In this document: in pieces, positions 18,784-24,892 of the stretch
How the letters are laid out: each line of letters opens with the position of its first letter
Position numbering within the stretch: position 1 is the first letter of the stretch
Assembly: GCA_023807065.1 (NCBI GenBank)
Contig: JAJJLU010003906.1
Coordinates: forward strand, 1 to 24,892
Length of the DNA: 24,892 nt
DNA from: Isotricha intestinalis
Lineage: Eukaryota; Ciliophora; Litostomatea; Vestibuliferida; Isotrichidae
Direction of reading: 5' to 3'
Translations under genes and position numbers: made by a program
The notes under the pieces: model-generated
The model's input: only the letters and a program-made list of their open reading frames with translations
Database searches by the model: none
What the model was told of the DNA's origin: nothing

Positions 18784-19779
18784 ATGTATGCACCATCAAG
18801 TTTTAAAATAAAATACAACAATTTTTGCAAAATGATTCCTATTCCAGAATCTTTGGAAAAATTAGTATCATTAATTAAAAATGCTTTTCAATTACCTGAA
18901 GAAAATTTATTTTCTTTATCATATATGGACGAAGAAAATGATAAAATTTCAGTTTCAGATTCTATGGATTTTTCACATTTAATTAATTTATCAAAATCTC
19001 AAAAAAAGACAATAACAATTATAGTGTCTTCTGAAAATGACACAAAAGAATCTTTAAAATCAATAAGTAAATTAAATATATATCAACAGAAACAAAATTA
19101 TATTTATCAAGGATTAAATAATATATATAATTATTTATTAAATGGATTAACTGCTCCTTTTAAAAAAGATCTTTCATCAAATTATTTAAATAATAATTTA
19201 AATTTTAATACTAGAAATAATAATGATTCATTAACAATAAATTTAAATTTAATAAATAATGGAAAATTAAATTGGCCAAATCCTTCTTTTTTAACTTGTT
19301 TAAAATATGGATCGGGAATAAAAGGTAAAAGAGTAAAAATAAATAAAGAAATTTCATCTTCTAATTCAATAGAAATAAAAATAATATTAGATTTATCTAA
19401 TATTAAAGATAATGGTAAATTTATTTCTTTATGGCAATTATTCGATGAAAAAGGAAATTCTTATGGAAATGTATTTACGATTAGTGTGAATTGTATTTTT
19501 GATGATTCTTTAAAAATTAAACCTGAATTTATTGAAGTTTATGATCATCATAATGATATTAAACCTATTTCAACTGATGAATTTTTAATTAAGAAAGGTT
19601 TGAAAAAAGAAAATGATTTGAATGAATTGGTTAATGAAATAAAAAAAGAAAGTAATAATTTATTTCTTGATGATGCTATTATTTTAAATACTTTAATGAA
19701 ATGTAATCAAAATAAAAAAATGACTTTAGAAATTTTAAAATATGAATATGAAAATAATATTCATTATCATAAATATTAG
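18784..19779 (+). CDS. PB1 plus FW-domain protein, NBR1-like
   Basis: A 331-residue protein. Residues about 5-82 resemble a PB1 domain: a basic first strand (FKIKYNN) and an acidic loop YMDEENDKISVSDSMDF matching the OPCA pattern, so it may have both faces needed for head-to-tail assembly. Residues about 147-242 match the FW (Nbr1-like) domain: LINNGKLNWPNPSFLTCLKY, then ISLWQLFDEKGNSYGNVFTI. Two of the four namesake tryptophans are visible (W164 and W217). Residues about 290-325 are helical and could be a degenerate UBA. NBR1 proteins are selective-autophagy cargo receptors with PB1, ZZ, FW, LIR and UBA parts. Here there is no ZZ zinc finger, and I see no convincing LC3-interacting motif. 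The ATG follows ataaaa. It diverges from the Hsp110-like gene and converges on the homeodomain gene. The short FW protein ILRUN is the other comparison, but it lacks PB1. Confidence 0.75.
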   Translation: MYAPSSFKIKYNNFCKMIPIPESLEKLVSLIKNAFQLPEENLFSLSYMDEENDKISVSDSMDFSHLINLSKSQKKTITIIVSSENDTKESLKSISKLNIYQQKQNYIYQGLNNIYNYLLNGLTAPFKKDLSSNYLNNNLNFNTRNNNDSLTINLNLINNGKLNWPNPSFLTCLKYGSGIKGKRVKINKEISSSNSIEIKIILDLSNIKDNGKFISLWQLFDEKGNSYGNVFTISVNCIFDDSLKIKPEFIEVYDHHNDIKPISTDEFLIKKGLKKENDLNELVNEIKKESNNLFLDDAIILNTLMKCNQNKKMTLEILKYEYENNIHYHKY

Positions 19780-19987
19780 TTTTCTTCTTTAATTATATTA
19801 TTAGTTAGGCTTTTAAAAAATAAATATAAAAAACAATTATTTTTTTAAATAATATTTTTTTGTTTTACAAGTTTTATAGATGTTTTTCAATGATTATAGA
19901 GATTAAATAGTTAATCCTCGCTATTTAATTAATTAATTATACTCAAATTAAATATATATACACAAATATTTTAAATGAAAACTCTTT
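19780..19987. other. Convergent 3' gap
   Basis: 208 bp between the stop of the NBR1-like gene and the stop of the homeodomain gene. It must hold both polyadenylation regions. It is T- and A-rich with a ttaattaattaa run near 19925. No frame or RNA structure of note is seen. Confidence 0.5.
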
Positions 19988-20782
19988 TTAATTATTTTTC
20001 TTATTGTTCGTAATAACAAATTTGTTATTTTTATATTCTTTATTTTTTTGATCCCACCACCATTTATAAACTTTATTTTCTTTTAAACCAGTTTCTTCAC
20101 TAATTTTTTTAATTTGCTCTTTACTCCATATTTTATGTTCACTATAAAATATAGAAAGATACTTTAATTGTTCTGAATTTTTTCTTGATCTTTTTTTCTT
20201 TTTACCAATTGAACTTAAACTTTCCTTATTTGAAGAAATAGAACATTCGAAAATCTTTTTATTTTTAATATTATTTTTTTGAGGAGTAGAAAATAAATTT
20301 AAATTTGAATTATAAATTTTATTACTATTATTATTTATATTAATATAATTTTTACTTTCTTTTTGTTTTGTACTATTAAAAATTTCATATAAATTTTTTT
20401 TAGTTTCTCCTTCAAAATTATAATCATTTTTATTACTTAAATAATAATTATTATTTTCATTATGAATTTTATATTCAGAACTAGGAGTTTTATTTAAATT
20501 AGTTTTTTCAAAACTGGTTTTAAAAAGAAATAAGTTAAAATCTTGATTTTGAATAAAAGGATTTTGATAAAATTGATTTTGTTTAATTTGAAATGGATTT
20601 GTAGTTGAAATTAAATTTTCAAAATATTGATTAAGATCAAAATTAAATGGGTAATATGTTTGATTTTGAATTATAGTTTGTATTATTGGAGTTTTATATA
20701 TTTGAGTTAAATTTGTTTTTACTTCAGATACTTCTGTTATTGGAATAAATTTTGATGTTAGATTTGATGGTTGAGACCACAT
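19988..20782 (-). CDS. Homeodomain transcription factor with unusual recognition helix
   Basis: A 264-residue protein with a homeodomain of canonical 60-residue length at its C-terminus (residues 194-253). Conserved positions fit: Arg5, Gln12, Leu16, an aromatic at 20, Leu40, Val45 and Trp48. The third helix reads ENKVYKWWWDQKNKEYK. The Phe49 position is Trp, the almost invariant DNA-contacting Asn51 is Asp (residue 244), and Arg53 is Lys. A basic cluster (KKKKRSRK) at the start of the domain could serve as nuclear signal and N-terminal arm. The first 190 residues are low complexity, rich in Asn, Gln, Phe and Ser, with no second domain seen. The start at 20782 is preceded by acttaaaATG, with a TATA-like run (tataaatatataaaac) just upstream. 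It is certain as a homeodomain fold by pattern; the target sequence is unknown. Confidence 0.85.
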   Translation of the reverse strand: MWSQPSNLTSKFIPITEVSEVKTNLTQIYKTPIIQTIIQNQTYYPFNFDLNQYFENLISTTNPFQIKQNQFYQNPFIQNQDFNLFLFKTSFEKTNLNKTPSSEYKIHNENNNYYLSNKNDYNFEGETKKNLYEIFNSTKQKESKNYININNNSNKIYNSNLNLFSTPQKNNIKNKKIFECSISSNKESLSSIGKKKKRSRKNSEQLKYLSIFYSEHKIWSKEQIKKISEETGLKENKVYKWWWDQKNKEYKNNKFVITNNKKNN

Positions 20783-21644
20783 TTTAAGTTTTATATATTT
20801 ATATTGTGGAAAGGAAATTTAAAATTTTTTTTTTATTTTATTTTTTTTTTCATTTATTTTAAATGAGAATCTATTATTTAATATGGTTTTATTGTTAATT
20901 TATTTTTTATTGATTTTTATTTGAAATTAAAGTTAAATTAAGTTGGAGAGGTTAGATATCTTTTTTAATTTATAAATTTTTTAACATTTAAAAATTAATT
21001 TTTTTTTTATTTTAATTAGGAGAGTAAAAATTATAAATTATATATTTCCATTTTTATAATATTATATAAAATTTATTCATCTCAAAAAATGTGAATTATA
21101 ATTTTGACTTATTACATGATTATCAATGATAAAGATTCTTTTCTTATAGATAACATTTACTAATTAAAAATTAATAGTGAATATAATCAATTATCAAAAA
21201 AGGAAAGAAACAGGTAAAATATTTTAATGTTTCTAGAATTTCAAAAAAATGAATTTAATAATTTAATTTTTTTCTTTCTTTTTAAATGTAATATAATATA
21301 TAATTTTATTTTGAATATTGATATATTAATAATTGAGAATATTATCCCTAATACCAAAATCATAAATAATTTATTAAAATTAAATCTATGGTTTTTTAAA
21401 TATTTATTCATTGAATATACATAAATCGGGATATCATAAATTTTATTAGGGAACATTATTATTATTTGTAAAAAAGAATATAAATAGTATTAAAACTAAT
21501 TTTAATCCTAATATATTAGTGATTTTACTAATAAAAAATTAAATTGAATATATATAATATTTAGTTTTATTAATTGACAATTAATTTCAATTTTTTATTT
21601 ATAAATATAATAAATATATTTATTTATAAATCACAAAAAAATTT
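20783..21644. other. Long non-coding stretch between homeodomain gene and tRNA gene
   Basis: About 860 bp with no gene that I can support. The right end is downstream of the minus-strand tRNA, and the left end is the 5' flank of the homeodomain gene. Small frames of 65-71 codons on both strands (21227-21456) are Ile/Phe/Asn-rich, overlap each other, and look like chance. I looked for snoRNA boxes and a second tRNA and found none. It is the longest gene-free interval of the compact right half and could hold regulatory sites for the homeodomain gene. Confidence 0.5.
21634..21641 (-). terminator. RNA polymerase III terminator of tRNA-Leu
   Basis: Seven consecutive A on the plus strand (21635-21641) read as seven T on the minus strand, four bases after the tRNA discriminator base. 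A run of four or more T is the usual polymerase III stop signal. Confidence 0.8.
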
Positions 21645-21728
21645 TGCATGCTGTGAGATTTGAACTCACGAGTACGTACGTACAAATGATCTTAAGTCAC
21701 TCCCCTTAGACCGCTCGGGCAAGCATGC
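21645..21728 (-). tRNA. tRNA-Leu (anticodon UAA)
   Basis: Read on the minus strand, this 84-nt gene folds as a class II tRNA. The acceptor stem GCATGCT pairs perfectly with AGCATGC, followed by discriminator A. The D arm begins TGCCCGAGCGG (A box). The anticodon stem AGTGA/TCATT encloses loop CTTAAGA with anticodon TAA. The long variable arm contains GTACGTACGTAC. The T arm is GTGAG/CTCAC with loop TTCAAAT (B box). CCA is not encoded and there is no intron. It decodes UUA, by far the main Leu codon in the neighbouring genes. Its 5' end lies 110 bp from the ATG of the divergent PX-domain gene. Confidence 0.95.
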
Positions 21729-21838
21729 AACTTGAAATTAATATAAAATTCCAATAATTAAATTGTATTATCTAAGAAAATATAATAATAAAACATTAAT
21801 TTTAGATAATAATAAAAAAGTTTAAAAAAAATAAAAAA

Positions 21839-22876
21839 ATGTCAATAAAAATTAATTTTGAATGGAAATCTGAATATTTAGGATTATATGGATATTATCT
21901 ATTTAATATTACTATAGAAAATTCAGATAAAACAGTATTAATTAAAAGAAGATTTTCTCAAATTGAATCTTTATATGAATTATTAATAACTTTAAATCCA
22001 GGATGTAGAATACCGAAATTTCCTGAAAAATCATTTTGGTTAAATATTGCAATTCATAAAGAAAAAGAAATAGAAAATCGAAAAAATGAAATAGAGAAAT
22101 TTTTAAATTATGTTTATCAACATCATTATTTATCTAAAAACCCTTATTTTATTAATTTTATTTCTGATAATTTAAACGAATCATCAAATTTAAAAAATAG
22201 CAATAAAGGTTTTGTTTCTAAAATAACTAATTATTTTTGGGGAAATAAAAAACAAGATTCTAAACAAAGTTATAGTATAATTGAAGGAAATAATTTTTTA
22301 AATGAAGAAAGAGAAAATTTTTTAAGATTATCAAATGGATTAAAAGATATAGTTAAAACATTAAAAGAACAAATTGAAATTAATGAAAATAAAATTAAAT
22401 CATTAAAAAAAATATATCAAATTTCAAAAAGAATTAATTATAATGGTTTAGAATATAAAGAAAGTGATAATTTCGAAGTTCAAATGAGTTTTAGTGAAAA
22501 TATAAATGAAGATATTCCTAAAGAGATATTAGAAATTAGAAAAAATATTGATTTAATTAATAAAGTATTTGATGAAGAAAGAAATTACGAAGATTCTTTT
22601 GAAAAAGATTATTTAAAAAATATATTAGATTTTCAAACTGAAGTTGAAGAGATTACTGATATTTTTCAAAGAAGAGAAATTTTTTGTAAAAAAAATGAAA
22701 ATGATATTATTGAAGAAAAAGATATTAATTTTCTTAAAGAATTTGATGAACAATTAACTTATGAAATTGAAAATTTTAATAGATATAGAAAAGGAGATTT
22801 ATTAATTTTTTTAAAAGATTTTTATATAAAGAAATATAAACATTCAGAAGGAATTAAACAACTTTTTGAAAATTAG
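21839..22876 (+). CDS. PX-domain protein, sorting-nexin-like
   Basis: A 345-residue protein starting with a PX domain (residues about 5-115). The motifs are in order: KRRFSQIESLYELL (RRFS at 37-40), the proline loop NPGCRIPKFPEKSFW (53-67) with Lys64, and Arg81 in ENRKNEIEKFLNYV. These match the residues that bind phosphatidylinositol 3-phosphate in canonical PX domains, so endosomal membrane binding is likely. Residues about 140-345 are charged and helical and could form a BAR-like dimerisation region, as in SNX1/Vps5 or Mvp1/SNX8. The total length is on the short side for such proteins. The start has aaaaaaATG. The gene is head-to-head with tRNA-Leu and 123 bp upstream of the next plus-strand gene. 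The PX call is secure; the BAR reading is inferred. Confidence 0.85.
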   Translation: MSIKINFEWKSEYLGLYGYYLFNITIENSDKTVLIKRRFSQIESLYELLITLNPGCRIPKFPEKSFWLNIAIHKEKEIENRKNEIEKFLNYVYQHHYLSKNPYFINFISDNLNESSNLKNSNKGFVSKITNYFWGNKKQDSKQSYSIIEGNNFLNEERENFLRLSNGLKDIVKTLKEQIEINENKIKSLKKIYQISKRINYNGLEYKESDNFEVQMSFSENINEDIPKEILEIRKNIDLINKVFDEERNYEDSFEKDYLKNILDFQTEVEEITDIFQRREIFCKKNENDIIEEKDINFLKEFDEQLTYEIENFNRYRKGDLLIFLKDFYIKKYKHSEGIKQLFEN

Positions 22877-22999
22877 AAATCTTTATTTATTTATTGTTAA
22901 ATATAAAAATAATTTATTTTTTTTTAGGTTCTTAAATAATAAATAATATATAAATAATAAAAAATTAATTTCTTAATTCCCAAATTTTAAAGTAAAAAA

Positions 23000-24499
23000 A
23001 TGAATAATCCAAAAATAACAAATCAACAAAAAACGAATGAATTATTAAAAAGCAGAAATGAAAAACAAAATAATTCAAAAACGAAAATAAATAATAATAA
23101 TAATAATCAAAATATAATATTAAAAAATAAAACTTTGAAAAATTCAATTGCAAATACATTAATTAAAGATAAATCCAAATCAAAATTACAAAATATAAAC
23201 TCAATAACTTCTTTCAATAAACCAAATAATCTTAAATTAAGAAATAATTATATTAAGATAAAAAATAAACCAATTATTGGGTTAAAGAAAATTTTAAATA
23301 ATCCAAAGTCTCAAAGAAAAGAAAATAAGTTTTTAAACGGAAAAAACAATATCGAAAATAAAAATAAATTAATAAGAGGTAATAGCACAAGTTATGCAAG
23401 AACTGCAGTTTCAACTGCAAATGGAAATATAACAGATAATGCAATAAGTTCAAAAAGAAATGAAAATTTATTTAAACAATTAATAGAAAATATCGATATT
23501 AAAAATATTGAAAAAATATCTAAAGTTGATTTATTACAAAATAATATTTTTCTTTCTAAAATTTATTCTTTTATTTATAATTTAATAAGTTCTGATTATT
23601 GTGTTTTTGAATTAGAAAATAATCATGAAATAAAACAACAATTCCAAGAGTTAAATAAGAAAATTGATTTTTTAAATAATAAATTTGTTATTTGTAATTT
23701 AATGAATTCAAATTTATTTGATAGTTATAATTGTAATAATGAAATAATGAATATTTTAGAAGAATCAAATAATAGGAAATTAATTTATAAAAATTTCTTT
23801 GATTTTTTTAAAAATCTTTTAAATGATATCATTAAATTAACAAATGAAATTAAAAAAAGAGAAAATAAAAAGAATGAAGAAATAGATTCAATAAATTCAA
23901 ATAGTAATTTTACTAAAAATATAATTAAAGAAAACACTGATACAGATATTTTAAATAATTTAAGTATCAAAGATAATATCATTCAAATAGAGAATAATAA
24001 ATATTATGGAATGGATGAATCAAATGGAATTTCTTCAATAGATAATGAATATTATCAACTTTTACTTAAAAATAGTTTTAAAGATGAAAATAAAAAAGAA
24101 GAGTTATCCAAATCAAAAATTATTTCTAGAAATAGACAATTAAATAATCATAATTTTTCTTATTCTACTTCTTCTGTAATTAATAATAATGATAGTTCTG
24201 ATTCGGAAACAATTTATAATTTTAGTATTTCTGATAATAATTCAGCGAATAAAAAAAATAAAATTATTAATTTTGAATATAATAATAATAATATTAAAAA
24301 ATTAGAAAATAAAAAACAATTTAACATTCAAAATATTAATAGTGTAAATATTTTAAATAATAATTACTTGTATCAACAAAAAGAAAATAATAAACTTAAT
24401 CAAAATGTTATTGATCCTATTACTTTAAATAAACCAATAATAAAAGAAAAATTTATAAATAGCATAAACTATGATGATAAAAATTGTTATATATTTTAA
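23000..24499 (+). CDS. Asn-rich protein of unknown function with CaaX-like C-terminus
   Basis: A 499-residue protein that I do not recognise. The first 130 residues are Asn/Lys-rich and basic, probably disordered. Residues about 155-300 look ordered and helical, with regular hydrophobic spacing (for example FLSKIYSFIYNLISSDYCVF and FFDFFKNLLNDIIKLTNEI). Residues 300-470 return to Asn/Ser-rich low complexity. The protein ends in NCYIF, where the last four residues fit a CaaX prenylation box with Phe at X, as preferred by geranylgeranyltransferase I. That would anchor it to a membrane, but the motif is short and could be chance. The start has taaaaaaATG. No signal peptide or transmembrane helix is seen. 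It lies tandem after the PX gene. Confidence 0.65.
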   Translation: MNNPKITNQQKTNELLKSRNEKQNNSKTKINNNNNNQNIILKNKTLKNSIANTLIKDKSKSKLQNINSITSFNKPNNLKLRNNYIKIKNKPIIGLKKILNNPKSQRKENKFLNGKNNIENKNKLIRGNSTSYARTAVSTANGNITDNAISSKRNENLFKQLIENIDIKNIEKISKVDLLQNNIFLSKIYSFIYNLISSDYCVFELENNHEIKQQFQELNKKIDFLNNKFVICNLMNSNLFDSYNCNNEIMNILEESNNRKLIYKNFFDFFKNLLNDIIKLTNEIKKRENKKNEEIDSINSNSNFTKNIIKENTDTDILNNLSIKDNIIQIENNKYYGMDESNGISSIDNEYYQLLLKNSFKDENKKEELSKSKIISRNRQLNNHNFSYSTSSVINNNDSSDSETIYNFSISDNNSANKKNKIINFEYNNNNIKKLENKKQFNIQNINSVNILNNNYLYQQKENNKLNQNVIDPITLNKPIIKEKFINSINYDDKNCYIF

Positions 24500-24892
24500 A
24501 TTATTAAATATTCGAGTTTTAAATTAATTATTTTTTCCTTTAAACAATAAATACTTTTTTAAAATATTTAATTTTTAAATATTAAAATTTACAAATTACT
24601 TTATTTATTGATAATCTTTATTTTTTTAAGTTTTTGTTTTTCTTGGGGATAATAATAATATAATATTATATTTATTTCAAATTATATCAAATTACCTTTT
24701 ATTTAGATATAATGTTTGTTTTGATATAGAATTATTTTTTCAAAAATATTTAGAAATTTGTATTGAAAATTATTCCATTTGAAAATTGAGGAAACCCCAA
24801 AGTCTTTTTCAATAAATATTTCCCAGATTTTTTAAATTTTAAGTAAATTTGGAATTCTATTTTAATTATGAAAAATTAGGTAAAAAACATTA
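24500..24892. other. Gene-free right end
   Basis: 393 bp after the Asn-rich gene with no supportable frame. It contains a 9-bp inverted repeat (aatatttaa at 24563-24571, ttaaatatt at 24575-24583) that could be a 3' end hairpin, and a small less AT-rich island (gaggaaaccccaaagtc near 24787-24803). Nothing else is recognised. Confidence 0.5.

Noticed and set aside
21227..21456. Small overlapping frames on both strands in the gene-free stretch
   Set aside because: Both are Ile/Phe/Asn-rich, as random AT-rich DNA gives, and they overlap each other; no other support.
21645..21728. Intron in the tRNA-Leu gene
   Set aside because: The anticodon loop is a normal 7 nt (CTTAAGA) and the extra length is fully explained by the class II variable arm.

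Overview
This is nuclear DNA from an AT-rich eukaryotic protist or fungus-like microbe with few introns. Roughly four-fifths of the bases are A or T (judged by eye, not counted). Coding runs are uninterrupted, one of them 13.8 kb long. Proteins carry Asn-, Lys- and Glu-rich tracts, and starts sit in an A-rich context. The products (a giant HECT ligase, Hsp110, an NBR1-like protein, a homeodomain, a PX domain and a Sam50-like barrel) are eukaryotic, and a tRNA gene has internal A and B boxes and a T-run terminator. Stops are TAA or TAG and no long frame reads through TGA, so ciliate-type stop reassignment is not supported. I cannot name the lineage. Very AT-rich genomes of anaerobic fungi, amoebae and metamonads are all compatible.

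Layout from left to right. Positions 1-296 hold the 3' end of an unrecognised gene whose 5' end lies outside the window. A decayed second copy of it sits about 700 bp downstream (about 705-970). Positions 1122-14936 hold one exon for a 4604-residue HECT E3 ubiquitin ligase. It has a UBA-like region, two CUB-like beta regions, a RanBP2-type zinc finger and two separate 12-bp minisatellites encoding EEKK repeats. A Sam50/Omp85-like outer-membrane barrel gene follows on the same strand (15065-16630). A divergent Hsp110/Hsp70-like gene lies on the minus strand (16795-18693). It shares a 90-bp divergent promoter gap, with an inverted repeat at its centre, with a plus-strand gene for a PB1 + FW-domain (NBR1-like) protein (18784-19779). 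A minus-strand homeodomain gene (19988-20782) is followed by a non-coding stretch and a minus-strand tRNA-Leu(UAA) gene (21645-21728). Then come a plus-strand PX-domain sorting-nexin-like gene (21839-22876) and an Asn-rich protein ending in a CaaX-like tetrapeptide (23000-24499).

Several neighbours belong to protein quality control: ubiquitin ligase, chaperone cofactor, NBR1-like autophagy-receptor candidate and mitochondrial outer-membrane insertase. In eukaryotes adjacency alone does not prove joint function. Only the divergent Hsp110-like/NBR1-like pair has a shared promoter region that could couple expression. I found no clear mobile element and no CRISPR array. The most unusual points are the giant ligase with its twin repeats, the homeodomain with Asp at the Asn51 position, the short PB1-FW protein, and the gene/pseudogene tandem at the left edge.
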